A DNA stretch of 64,000 bases from an uncultured Granulosicoccaceae bacterium (GTDB taxonomy: Bacteria > Pseudomonadota > Gammaproteobacteria > Granulosicoccales > Granulosicoccaceae): assembly GCA_937951345.1 (NCBI GenBank), contig CALFCF010000016.1:1-64000 (forward strand). The letters are read 5' to 3'. The translations under genes were made by a program, and so were the position numbers. The notes under the pieces were generated by a model. It was given only the letters and a program-made list of their open reading frames with translations. It did not search any database and had not been told where the DNA came from. This document shows positions 36,467-44,885 of the stretch, in pieces (within the stretch, counting starts at the first letter, position 1; every line of letters begins with the position of its first letter).

Positions 36467-37732
36467 ATGCTCAACGTACAGCTGTGCCAACTACGCCTGA
36501 ATAAACTTAACCCGTTACAGGCACTAATACTATTTTTTAGTATTACATTACTCACACCGACGACTGTTACAGCAGCCAGCGAAAATGAATTTGCTGACGA
36601 TTCATGGGATGAGATTGTCGCGGCAGCTAAAGGTGGCGAGGTCAACTGGTTTATGTGGGGTGGCTCCGATGACATCAATCGTTATGTTTCTGACTTTGTC
36701 GGCGGCCTGCTCAAAAAACGTTACGACATTACACTCAATCGTGTAGGTATCAACGATACAGTCGAAGCGGTGAATCTGGTACTGGGTGAAAAAGAAGCCG
36801 GTAATACTGACAGTGGGTCGGTAGATTTGATCTGGATTAACGGAGAGAACTTCCGCTCAATGAAACAGGGTGATATGGCATTTTGTGGTTATCTTGATGC
36901 AATGCCCAACAACGCATTGATCGACTGGGAAAATGACTCAATTGCGAATGATTTTGGTGTTCCTGTCGACGGTTGTGAAGTTCCGTGGTCGAAAGCGCAG
37001 TTTGCCTTTGCCTATGACGAAAAGCGCACTGATACTCCACCGACAACGATTGCAGCGCTAATTGATTGGGTAACGAAAAATCCAGGCCGTTTTACCTACC
37101 CGGCACCGCCAGATTTCAGCGGATCCGTATTTGTTCGACATGTGTTCTACCATGCGGCTGGTGGTGTCAAAAATCTACTGGTGGATTTTGATCAGGCACT
37201 TTTCGATGAAGTTGCCGCGAAAACCTGGCAGATACTAAATGACATGAAGCCCGCATTGTGGCGAGCAGGTCGAACCTACCCGCAGTCGATCACACAACTT
37301 GATCAGATGTTTGCCAATTCAGAAGTGGACATCACCTTCAGTTATGATCCGTCAAGCGTCGGTTTGAAAATCGAGAACGGAAGCTACCCTGCAACCACTA
37401 AAGGCTTCGTAATGACTGATGGCACAATCGGTAACACCAGTTACACGTTGATTCCATTTAACTCACCCAACAAAGCTGCAGCAATTGTGTTACAAAACTT
37501 GCTGACATCGGACGAAGCACAATACCAAAAGGCGTTGCCCGAGGTTTGGGGCACGATGCCAGCGATCGACCTGTCGCGCATCAGCGATGAATATAAAGAC
37601 AAATTCAATACACTCGAACGCCACCCTTCTGTGGTGTCGGAAGCAGAACTCGCCGAGGTTGCCTTACCGGAGCTACAATCGTCCTGGATAACTGCTATCG
37701 AAGAGGGCTGGAAGGAGAATGTCGCGAGGTAA
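36467..37732 (+). CDS. ynjB: ABC transporter substrate-binding protein, YnjB family
   Basis: A 421-aa periplasmic binding protein with an N-terminal signal ending near TVTAASE. It resembles E. coli YnjB along its length: VNWFMWGGSDDINRYV, DTVEAVNLVLGEKEAGN, SVDLIWINGENFRSMK, and QLDQMFANSEVDITFSYDPS later. YnjB proteins resemble thiamine- and iron-type binding proteins, but their ligand is not established to my knowledge. It is the first gene of a four-gene operon with two permeases and an ATPase. The next gene starts 9 bp after its stop. Confidence 0.9.
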   Translation: MLNVQLCQLRLNKLNPLQALILFFSITLLTPTTVTAASENEFADDSWDEIVAAAKGGEVNWFMWGGSDDINRYVSDFVGGLLKKRYDITLNRVGINDTVEAVNLVLGEKEAGNTDSGSVDLIWINGENFRSMKQGDMAFCGYLDAMPNNALIDWENDSIANDFGVPVDGCEVPWSKAQFAFAYDEKRTDTPPTTIAALIDWVTKNPGRFTYPAPPDFSGSVFVRHVFYHAAGGVKNLLVDFDQALFDEVAAKTWQILNDMKPALWRAGRTYPQSITQLDQMFANSEVDITFSYDPSSVGLKIENGSYPATTKGFVMTDGTIGNTSYTLIPFNSPNKAAAIVLQNLLTSDEAQYQKALPEVWGTMPAIDLSRISDEYKDKFNTLERHPSVVSEAELAEVALPELQSSWITAIEEGWKENVAR

Positions 37733-37741
37733 CTAAAATTT

Positions 37742-38635
37742 ATGCCGCGACTCGGTCGACTACGCGCACGAAAAATCCGGTTTCAACGGCTGACCCCGTG
37801 GCTGTTGCTGCTACCGGCGCTTATTGTCATAGTGCCGCTGTTCGCCGGCGGCCTGGCTGCAGGGCTATTACGCAGTTTCAACTACATGCCGGTAATCGGC
37901 CTGGATTCACCCAATCTTGCTGCCTATTCTGCTCTGCTGCGTGATGATGAATTTCTCCCGTCGCTACTCCTGACAACATACATAGCGTTAACTTCCACTG
38001 TCATCGCGTCGCTACTGGCGCTCGGTGCAGTGTTGATGATACGAAGATTAAACGCTGGCAGGTCGCTGATAAATTTCCTGCTTCAGCTTAATCTTACAAT
38101 CCCGCATCTAGTCGGCGCAGTCGGTATCGTTTATCTGTTCTCGCAATCCGGCAGCTTTGCACGCCTGGCATTACATGCCGGTTTTATCAACGAACCGCAG
38201 CAATTTCCGGCTCTCATCTACGATCCTGCTGCCATCGGAATCATTCTGGTGTATGTCTGGAAAGAGCTGCCGTTTATCGCACTCATATTGCTGGCATCGC
38301 TACAGCAGGGCGGGGAAGAATTTGAAGCTGTCGCCCGGACACTCGGTGCCTCACGGTGGCAGGTTCTGCGATTCGTCACCCTGCCGAATCTGCTGCCCGC
38401 ACTTTTGGCATCGTCAATGATCGTACTGGCGTTTACCTTTGGTGCCTACGAAATACCTGCACTACTTGGCGCCTACTATCCGGCGCCACTACCGGTCCTT
38501 GCCTATCGAAAATTTACCGATGTCGATCTGGCCTCACGACCGGAAGCGATTGCCATATCGATGATCATCGCGGTGCTTTCGTTGATTTTTGTACTGCTTT
38601 ATGCACACATTACGCGAAGGCAGATTGAAAACTGA
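37742..38635 (+). CDS. ABC transporter permease 1 of the YnjB-type importer
   Basis: A 297-aa inner-membrane permease with about six helices. The EAA motif (GEEFEAVARTLGASRWQVLRFVTLP), which docks on the ATPase, is at about residues 188-215. In E. coli the two permease halves are fused in one YnjC protein; here they are separate genes. GAGGT lies 11 nt before the ATG, overlapping the end of the binding-protein gene. Confidence 0.9.
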   Translation: MPRLGRLRARKIRFQRLTPWLLLLPALIVIVPLFAGGLAAGLLRSFNYMPVIGLDSPNLAAYSALLRDDEFLPSLLLTTYIALTSTVIASLLALGAVLMIRRLNAGRSLINFLLQLNLTIPHLVGAVGIVYLFSQSGSFARLALHAGFINEPQQFPALIYDPAAIGIILVYVWKELPFIALILLASLQQGGEEFEAVARTLGASRWQVLRFVTLPNLLPALLASSMIVLAFTFGAYEIPALLGAYYPAPLPVLAYRKFTDVDLASRPEAIAISMIIAVLSLIFVLLYAHITRRQIEN

Positions 38636-38636
38636 C

Positions 38637-39476
38637 ATGACTACATCGGTACACAGGACGCAATCCAGCCGCCAAACACCAGCGCCCGTGCTATTGGCAT
38701 TTGCACTGATGATAATCTGGCTGGTGCTGCCCCTTGTACCCATAGTCGTCTGGTCGTTTGCGAAACGCTGGTTTTTCCCAGACCTTGTTCCGGGTGAATG
38801 GTCTCTACAAGCATGGCAATACCTTTTTTCACCAGTGTCCGGACTTGGAAAAGCCATCTCCGCGTCGCTAGCGATAGCGATACCTGTCACGCTGTTGTCC
38901 TGTTGCATCGGAATACCAGCAGGACGCGCACTTGCCTGCTATAACTTCCGCGGCAAACGCGCCGTCCAGCTCCTTGTATTAGCACCAGTTCTTGTTCCCG
39001 GCATAGCGGTGATCACGGGCTTACACGGTATTATGCTGAATCTTGAACTCAACAATCAGCTCGCCGGCGTGATCGTCGCGCATCTGATTCCTGCACTTCC
39101 CTATATGATTTTGGTCATGGCCAGTACATTCGCGCGTTTTGATACCGAATTCGAGGCGCAAGCCCGCACGTTAGGCGCCAACACTTTTCAGGTATTCACC
39201 CGTGTTACGTTACCGGCAATCCTACCGGGTATTGTGATTGGCGCGTTGTTTACCTTCCTGGTGTCCTGGAGTCAGTACATTCTGACGCTCATCGTCGGCG
39301 GGGGCAGAGTCGTAACACTACCTTTATTGTTATTTAATTTTGTATCTGCAGGTCGCAACGACGTCGCAGGAGCGCTCGGCGTAATTTTCATTTTACCCGG
39401 ACTTATCATACTGATCGCTGTGGCGCGCTTTATATCCGGTAGAAGTGGCATAGCCGAATTACCTTCACGACTGTGA
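38637..39476 (+). CDS. ABC transporter permease 2 of the YnjB-type importer
   Basis: A 279-aa permease. The ATG at 38637 is chosen because it lies one base after the stop of permease 1, which indicates coupled translation; the frame is open further upstream inside that gene. It has about six helices and an EAA loop (FEAQARTLGANTFQVFTRVTLPA split over residues 180-205). Its last four bases overlap the start of the ATPase gene. Confidence 0.9.
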   Translation: MTTSVHRTQSSRQTPAPVLLAFALMIIWLVLPLVPIVVWSFAKRWFFPDLVPGEWSLQAWQYLFSPVSGLGKAISASLAIAIPVTLLSCCIGIPAGRALACYNFRGKRAVQLLVLAPVLVPGIAVITGLHGIMLNLELNNQLAGVIVAHLIPALPYMILVMASTFARFDTEFEAQARTLGANTFQVFTRVTLPAILPGIVIGALFTFLVSWSQYILTLIVGGGRVVTLPLLLFNFVSAGRNDVAGALGVIFILPGLIILIAVARFISGRSGIAELPSRL

Positions 39477-40588
39477 CTACGTTAACGCTTGAGAACCTGA
39501 ACCTGAGGTACAACGGTGGCGCAGATCACGCCGTCCGGGAATTTTCATTGCACGTAAATTCCAGTGAGTTTATTACTTTGCTGGGACCATCAGGGTGTGG
39601 CAAAACGTCTACGTTAAAAATGATAGCCGGTTTGATCGCGCCCGACAACGGCGACATTCTTTTCGATGACCGATCGATCACACACCTGCCCCCTGAGAAG
39701 CGCAGAGCCGCTATGGTTTTTCAAAATCACTTGCTCTTTCCGTACCTGACGGTGCGCCAGAACGTAGCATTCGGCCTAAAGATGAAGCGTGTTGCAGCTG
39801 CAGAGATACAACGTAGAGTGAATAACATGCTCGACGATGTACAGATCAGCGATTTAGCTGACAGTAAGCCTCATCAAATATCCGGTGGGCAACGACAGCG
39901 CGCCGCCCTGGCACGGGCACTGGTTACTGAACCGCAACTACTGTTGCTCGATGAACCACTGTCCAGCCTCGACGCGCACCTCCGTGATGAGATGCGTAAT
40001 CTGATAATCAATCTACAGCGTCAGTCAGGCACTACAACCGTAATGGTCACGCATGACCAGCATGAAGCGTTGCATATATCGGATCGGATCGCACTGATGT
40101 TTGATGGCAGGCTTGGTCAGTTCGACCGCCCAACAGCGCTATTTGAACGACCATCCGATATAGCCACAGCAAAGTTCTTCGGTTGCCAGAATTTTCTCGA
40201 ATGCAGAATATCAGGACAACGCATGCTGTGCCAATTTGGTGAACTTCATTTGTCGGCAAATAGCACGGCAGGCATTGGCGCGGCGTCCGAGTATAAAGGT
40301 ACCGCCACATTCCGTGCTGAAAGTCTGATAGTCAATCCATCACAAACGTCAGTTAACTTGTGCAAAGCGGAATTACTAAACGTGGAAGTGGCGGGTTCCT
40401 ATCGCAAATGCCAGGTGAAAATAACACGTTGCAACGACAACCCGGTGTCAGCCGGTGAGCAGGAACCAACGGACGATAATTCGATAATTTATTTGCACTG
40501 TCACGCCAGAGATATCAACGCGTATGCCGTCGGAGACCAGATAGATTTATGCATACCGCCTGAATCTATCTGGATAATACCTGGTTAG
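39473..40588 (+). CDS. ABC transporter ATPase of the YnjB-type importer
   Basis: A 371-aa ATPase. Walker A is GPSGCGKTST (38-47), the Q-loop MVFQNH, the signature SGGQRQR (137-143), Walker B LLLLDEP (156-162) and the H-loop MVTHD. About 130 residues follow the nucleotide domain and form a TOBE/MOP-like regulatory domain (ECRISGQRMLCQFGELHL; FRAESLIVNP), as in spermidine, iron and thiamine importers. E. coli YnjD lacks this extension. It starts with GTG overlapping the previous stop (GTGA), completing a tight operon. Confidence 0.92.
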   Translation: MTTLTLENLNLRYNGGADHAVREFSLHVNSSEFITLLGPSGCGKTSTLKMIAGLIAPDNGDILFDDRSITHLPPEKRRAAMVFQNHLLFPYLTVRQNVAFGLKMKRVAAAEIQRRVNNMLDDVQISDLADSKPHQISGGQRQRAALARALVTEPQLLLLDEPLSSLDAHLRDEMRNLIINLQRQSGTTTVMVTHDQHEALHISDRIALMFDGRLGQFDRPTALFERPSDIATAKFFGCQNFLECRISGQRMLCQFGELHLSANSTAGIGAASEYKGTATFRAESLIVNPSQTSVNLCKAELLNVEVAGSYRKCQVKITRCNDNPVSAGEQEPTDDNSIIYLHCHARDINAYAVGDQIDLCIPPESIWIIPG

Positions 40589-40697
40589 CAATAGCAACTT
40601 GGTGTCAGTACTATTAGGCCTGTACCTTTTGTCCGAATCCGAGTCTTATCGTCAGACGATGATACAGCAACGTTAAATAATCACACTCCGGTTGTAA

Positions 40698-41411
40698 TCA
40701 GTACCTGACCGATAAATCCTGCAGCCAGGCTGGCATGCGATCCAGCAACCAGATGTCGATGTAATGATTGACGCGCAATAACAATGCTATGCCAACCAGA
40801 AGCAGCGTTACCCCCATTAGCGGTCGAGCCCAGGGCATGATCTTCATCATGCGGTCTCGACGTTTCGAAACCACTTCGCGCGAACCATAAGCCAGTGCTA
40901 ACAACATGGTCGATACACCGAAACCAAAGAACAGCATGGTAATCGCAGCCTGACCTAAGCCCTCGCCACTGGCAGCCAGCGAGAGCGCACCCCCAAGCGT
41001 CGGTCCTATGCACGGTGCCCAAACGGCGCCGAGCAATATACCAATGAGGAACTGACCGTGTATCCCGGTACCTTCGGTTTTCTCCAGTCGCGTGTTAGCA
41101 CCACCTGCCATCGGCGTAACCAGTCGCGAAAAATAACCAGAGGCTTGCGGAACCAGCAGCACCAAACCAAAGGCGATCATTAAAAAGGCTGCAATCTGAT
41201 TCAATCGCTCGGGTGTCAGACCGATCAGATGGCCAAAAGCTGTGACGAGTACACCCACGGCAGTGAAGGACACAATGAGGCCGGCAGCCAGAGCAACCGG
41301 ACCGAGGCGTGATTGCTGTAACGCGGATGCGATAATAATCGGCAGCAGTGGCAGCACGCAGGGATTAATGAGTGTTAGCAAGCCTGCCACATAGGCCCAA
41401 AATAATACCAT
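40698..41411 (-). CDS. ccdA: CcdA/DsbD-type transmembrane thiol electron carrier
   Basis: A 237-aa protein with about six helices. The redox cysteines sit in INPCVLPLLP near the N-terminus and WAPCIGPTLGG in the second half, the two positions conserved in CcdA and the DsbD core. A pair of thiols here carries electrons from cytoplasmic thioredoxin to a periplasmic acceptor. The gene follows the selenocysteine thioredoxin gene (41602-42000) on the same strand by 190 bp. A periplasmic thioredoxin is the expected partner of CcdA, so the two probably form one pathway. No cytochrome c maturation genes are in the window. Confidence 0.9.
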   Translation of the reverse strand: MVLFWAYVAGLLTLINPCVLPLLPIIIASALQQSRLGPVALAAGLIVSFTAVGVLVTAFGHLIGLTPERLNQIAAFLMIAFGLVLLVPQASGYFSRLVTPMAGGANTRLEKTEGTGIHGQFLIGILLGAVWAPCIGPTLGGALSLAASGEGLGQAAITMLFFGFGVSTMLLALAYGSREVVSKRRDRMMKIMPWARPLMGVTLLLVGIALLLRVNHYIDIWLLDRMPAWLQDLSVRY

Positions 41412-41601
41412 GGTGAAACCTGAGTCTATTTAGTCAAAAAAGTCATTGCCAGGATGGGTGAAGTCTCTGAGCGAAATTGCAACCAGCAGACGACAGCCCG
41501 GCAACGGCAATGGATTGAGTGGAAATCAATGTGTACCTGTAACGGCAGCGGGCATCAAACCCGCTACCGAATTGTACCAACCGCTGAATGTTGCAACGAC
41601 A

Positions 41602-42000
41602 TCAGGTAACCGACTTGAACATTGCTTCAATGACATCCTTGCTGGTTTGAAACTGCAAACGCTGAACTTCTTCACCTTGATGAAACATCACCAGCGTGGC
41701 CTGTCTGTAGACTTTCAGTTCAGATGCAATGGGTGAATTGCGATGCAGATCCCAGTCAACATAAATAACTTTTACTTTTCGGTACCGTTCGTTTTGATCT
41801 TGGAGCGCACTCACGGTGCGCTTCTGGCTACGACAAACGGGTCACCAGCTAGCTGTAAAATCGAGTAGGAAAGGCTCGCCACTGGCAAGTGCTTCTTCAT
41901 AGATTTCACGTGAATAATTAACTGCGCCCACTGCCATTGAGTTGTTGCACGCAACAACTGCCAGACCTGCGCAACATTTAAGTAATGTTCGGCGATTCAT
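41602..42000 (-). CDS. Predicted selenocysteine thioredoxin-like protein, exported (in-frame UGA at codon 53)
   Basis: From an ATG at 42000 with GAGG 5 nt upstream, the frame reads a signal peptide with a twin-arginine motif (NRRTLLK) and an AVGA cleavage region. It then gives a thioredoxin fold: PFLLDFTASW, one TGA (41844-41842), PVCRSQ, KVKVIYVDWD, ATLVMFHQGEEV. The TGA falls exactly on the first Cys of the CxxC site, giving W52-U53-P54-V55-C56. Coding quality continues unchanged after it to a TGA stop at 41602 (132 residues). A SECIS-like hairpin follows (41804-41822). The residue before the conserved Thr, normally cis-proline, is Ala. A CcdA gene lies downstream. Alternatives are a nonsense mutation or base-call error (TGC to TGA). 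Confidence 0.85.
41804..41822 (-). promoter_or_regulatory. Predicted bacterial SECIS element
   Basis: On the minus strand AGCGCAC-CGTGA-GTGCGCT forms a perfect 7-bp stem with a 5-nt loop inside the coding sequence. The loop starts 26 nt after the in-frame TGA and has G as its second base. Bacterial SECIS elements, as I recall the published consensus, need the loop 16-37 nt after UGA and a G in the first two loop bases. The hairpin would recruit SelB with Sec-tRNA. Confidence 0.75.
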
Positions 42001-42638
42001 ATTTTCCTCATCACGCCTGTACCTATAAAGTGCAAGCGGGTTAAACCGGTATCGTCATATCCGGTTATCGGGTTTTAAACTAACGGGCTGTAAGCTAACG
42101 GTTTTTGAAAAACCGGTATCACATAAATCACATAACTGAATTAGCAATTCTGTGGCCGAAAATTCTGTGGCCGAAAATTGCCAGAGATTCTGTAGCAGGG
42201 AATTCTGTGGCCGTAGAATTTTGTGACCGTAGAATTCCGCGGCCTGCAGCAAGGTCGCTATGTAAGCCCGAGGACACGCGGATAAGCCTCGAAAAGCTAC
42301 ACCTTACAAAAGTACCTGATCCATAGCGACCGTTAAAGTTCCCAAAAAAACGTCAACTTTGAATACGGTTGCAATAAAACAGTAGTCGACTCACCGCAGG
42401 TACCTGACGGAGCCAAAAATAGCTTTATATTGCAACTGAGATTCTATTTTCAATACCGGGAATTGTGCAATCCTGTAACCTTCGCCAGCTGTGCTGAAAG
42501 TTGTGACAGAATAACGCTGGGCTCAAGCCTGATTTACGCTTATTTTTTGCGATGTCTGGATTAACTAACCCACAACTGGCAACGAATTTGTGTGCTAACA
42601 CATTCTTTGTTACGAACCTCTGCATGAGAATTTACCCG
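42001..42638. other. Divergent region between the Sec-thioredoxin and DUF4197 genes
   Basis: About 640 bp without a supported gene. Open frames at 42105-42326 and 42552 onward on the plus strand run through repeats or upstream of better starts. A strong hairpin CGGTTTTT-G-AAAAACCG lies at 42099-42115. The degenerate repeat block at 42146-42249 is listed separately. Promoters for both genes should be here. Confidence 0.5.
42146..42249. repeat. Degenerate 15-16-bp tandem repeats upstream of the Sec-thioredoxin gene
   Basis: About six copies of a unit like AATTCTGTGGCCGTAG. Clear copies start at 42146, 42161, 42201, 42217 and 42233, with a more decayed stretch in between. There are no unique spacers, so it is not a CRISPR array. 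It starts 146 bp upstream of the Sec-thioredoxin start codon. Confidence 0.8.
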
Positions 42639-43385
42639 ATGAAATACAATTCCAGGATGTTGCCAGCTATATGCCTTTGCGTTCTGATACTGTCTGGCTG
42701 TGGCACCTCCGGCAAGGATCTCGGACAAATAGCAACAGCTGCCGGTGCTGTACTGGGTCAACCCGGCTCCACACTAGGAAGCAATGAGATCGCCCGAGGC
42801 CTGCGCGAGGCACTGTCGAAGAGCTCCGGTATTGTCGTTAATCAGGTCGGGCGCTCCGGTGGCTATCTGAACGATGCTGCCATAAAGGTCCCACTGCCCA
42901 CAGCGCTGGTAAAAGCCAGAGACATTGGTAAGCGGGTTGGCATGGACAATTTTTTCGTTGACCTGGAGAGTCGAATCAACCGCGCAGCTGAAGTTGCCGC
43001 ACCCAAAGCCCGTGGCATATTCCTGTCAGCTATTCAACAAATGACAATAACGGACGCGAAAACAATTCTGAACGGACCTGACGACGCGGCGACACGTTTT
43101 TTCGAACGCAGCACGTCAGGGCAGCTAAAGAGCGCGATGCGTCCCATTATCGATGACTCGCTGGCACAGGTCGGTGCAGTGACAACTTTCAACAATCTGT
43201 TAACTGCCTATCGACGGATCCCGCTTGCGCCGGAAGTCGATGCAGATCTGACCGAGCATGTGCTCGAAGAAGGGATGGAAGGTTTGTTTTTCTATATAGC
43301 AAAAGAAGAGCAGGCGATCCGGCGTAATCCGCTGAAACGCACAAGCGAACTGCTGCAACGCGTTTTCGGTGCAGCCGGCACCTGA
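42639..43385 (+). CDS. DUF4197 lipoprotein
   Basis: A 248-aa lipoprotein when started at 42639 (signal MLPAICLCVLILSGC within the first 20 residues). The rest matches DUF4197: IARGLREALSKSSGIVVNQV, LNDAAIKVPLP, ESRINRAAEVAAPKARGIF, ITDAKTILNGPDDAATRFF and TEHVLEEGMEGLFFYIA. It is a helical periplasmic protein of unknown function, common in proteobacteria. Alternative starts at 42624 and 42552 would spoil the signal peptide. The gene is convergent with the aldehyde dehydrogenase gene. Confidence 0.88.
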   Translation: MKYNSRMLPAICLCVLILSGCGTSGKDLGQIATAAGAVLGQPGSTLGSNEIARGLREALSKSSGIVVNQVGRSGGYLNDAAIKVPLPTALVKARDIGKRVGMDNFFVDLESRINRAAEVAAPKARGIFLSAIQQMTITDAKTILNGPDDAATRFFERSTSGQLKSAMRPIIDDSLAQVGAVTTFNNLLTAYRRIPLAPEVDADLTEHVLEEGMEGLFFYIAKEEQAIRRNPLKRTSELLQRVFGAAGT

Positions 43386-43412
43386 TCGCCGGCATCGGGC
43401 ATCGGGCCCCGA

Positions 43413-44885
43413 TCACCTGATAACGAACGGGTTTGCCATCGGCTCATCCGACAAATTAATCCAGGTGGTTTTGGTGCGCGTGTAGTCCAGAACCGATTCA
43501 AGCCCCGCCTCGCGTCCATAGCCTGACTGGTTGAATCCACCAAACGGAGCAATCGGTGATATTGCCCGATAGGTATTAACCCAGGTTATACCTGAGCGAA
43601 TACGTGAAGATACGCGGTGGGCGCGCGCCACGTCACGCGTGAACACACCCGAACCCAGGCCGAAATCGGAATCATTTGCCATTGCTATCGCATCCTCCTC
43701 GGTATCAAACGGTATAAGCGACATTACCGGACCGAACATTTCGACTTTCAATGTGGCGGTGGCCGGGTCATCGCACAACAGCAGTGTTGGCTTAAAGTAG
43801 TGGCTACCCAGCTCACTGTGGCGCTCACCTCCAAACCCGATTCTGGCACCCTGCTGCTTTGCCTTCGATAGTGTGTCCTCAATACGTTTGACTTGTGCCT
43901 CTGTGCACAGGGGCCCGAGGTGGGTACTGCTGTCGTGCGGATCACCAACGACCAGATCACCGGATAATCGCGTGATCTTTTCAACCAGTGCGTCATACAC
44001 ACCCCGTTCGACCAATCCACGTGTACCAGCAACACAGGATTGACCGGATGCGCCAAAGTTACCCGCAATCAAACCATTCGCAGCGGCATCGAGATCAGCA
44101 TCTGCAAACACCAGTATCGGGGATTTGCCACCAAGTTCCAGTGTCGTGACAGCAAAATTCTCGGCGGAATTACGCACTACGTGGCGCGCCGTCTCCGGTC
44201 CACCTGTGAATGCAATACGATCGATGTCAGGGTGGCGCGTCAGCGGGATGGAGCAATTATCAGCATCGCCGGTAATTACAGACACCACACCCGGCGGGAA
44301 GCCTGCCTGCTCAATCAAGCGCGCAAACTCAAGCATCGGTGCCGGTGCAATCTCTGATGCCTTCAGTACGACACAACATCCGGCAGCCAGCGCCGGCCCC
44401 AGTTTAGTTGCAGTAAGAAACATCTGGGCATTCCACGGCACAATCGCAGCAACCACTCCAATCGGTTTACGCTCAGTGAAAACATGCATACCGGGTTTGT
44501 CTATCGGCAGCACCTGCCCCTCAATTTTATCCGCCAGGCCTGCGAAGTAACGATAATAGTCCGCTACATAACCTGTTTGAGATAGTGTTTCAGCCGCCAG
44601 CTTACCGCTATCTGTTGTCTCTAACCGCCCGAGTTCTTCAGCATTGCTCTCTACCAGATCAGCCAGTTTATAAAGTAGCTTGCCGCGCTGCGTCGCGGTC
44701 ATGTCCCGCCATTGTGGATTATCCAGCATTCCGCTTGCCGCACTCACTGCAGCATCAACATCGTCGGCGGACGCACAATCAAAGCTCATCCAGGGTTCGC
44801 CACTTGCCGGATTGATACTCTGCATTACCTGTGCGGTGGATCCTGCTGTCCATTGGCCTGCAATAAAAAGTGAGAAGTGCTTCAT
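43413..44885 (-). CDS. NAD(P)-dependent aldehyde dehydrogenase
   Basis: A 490-aa enzyme of the ALDH superfamily with catalytic Cys284 (GQSCVAGTR), general base Glu250 (LELGGKSP), the oxyanion Asn152 (PWNAQM) and the Rossmann motif FTGGPETARHV. The C-terminus has the usual PFGGFNQSGYGREAG and a long oligomerisation arm. It oxidises an aldehyde to the acid; closest in look to betaine-, amino- or hydroxy-aldehyde dehydrogenases. The substrate cannot be fixed from sequence, and no choline or polyamine gene adjoins it. The gene stands alone. Confidence 0.92.
   Translation of the reverse strand: MKHFSLFIAGQWTAGSTAQVMQSINPASGEPWMSFDCASADDVDAAVSAASGMLDNPQWRDMTATQRGKLLYKLADLVESNAEELGRLETTDSGKLAAETLSQTGYVADYYRYFAGLADKIEGQVLPIDKPGMHVFTERKPIGVVAAIVPWNAQMFLTATKLGPALAAGCCVVLKASEIAPAPMLEFARLIEQAGFPPGVVSVITGDADNCSIPLTRHPDIDRIAFTGGPETARHVVRNSAENFAVTTLELGGKSPILVFADADLDAAANGLIAGNFGASGQSCVAGTRGLVERGVYDALVEKITRLSGDLVVGDPHDSSTHLGPLCTEAQVKRIEDTLSKAKQQGARIGFGGERHSELGSHYFKPTLLLCDDPATATLKVEMFGPVMSLIPFDTEEDAIAMANDSDFGLGSGVFTRDVARAHRVSSRIRSGITWVNTYRAISPIAPFGGFNQSGYGREAGLESVLDYTRTKTTWINLSDEPMANPFVIR

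Noticed and set aside
41842-41844. In-frame TGA read as a simple nonsense mutation making a pseudogene
   Set aside because: Kept only as the alternative. A random stop has little chance of falling exactly on the catalytic Cys codon, followed at the right distance by a SECIS-like hairpin, with reading-frame quality, ribosome binding site and signal peptide all intact.
42146-42249. Possible CRISPR array
   Set aside because: The units are 15-16 bp and directly adjacent with no unique spacers, and there are no cas genes.
42105-42326. 73-aa plus-strand open frame
   Set aside because: It runs through the degenerate tandem repeat and has no ribosome binding site.
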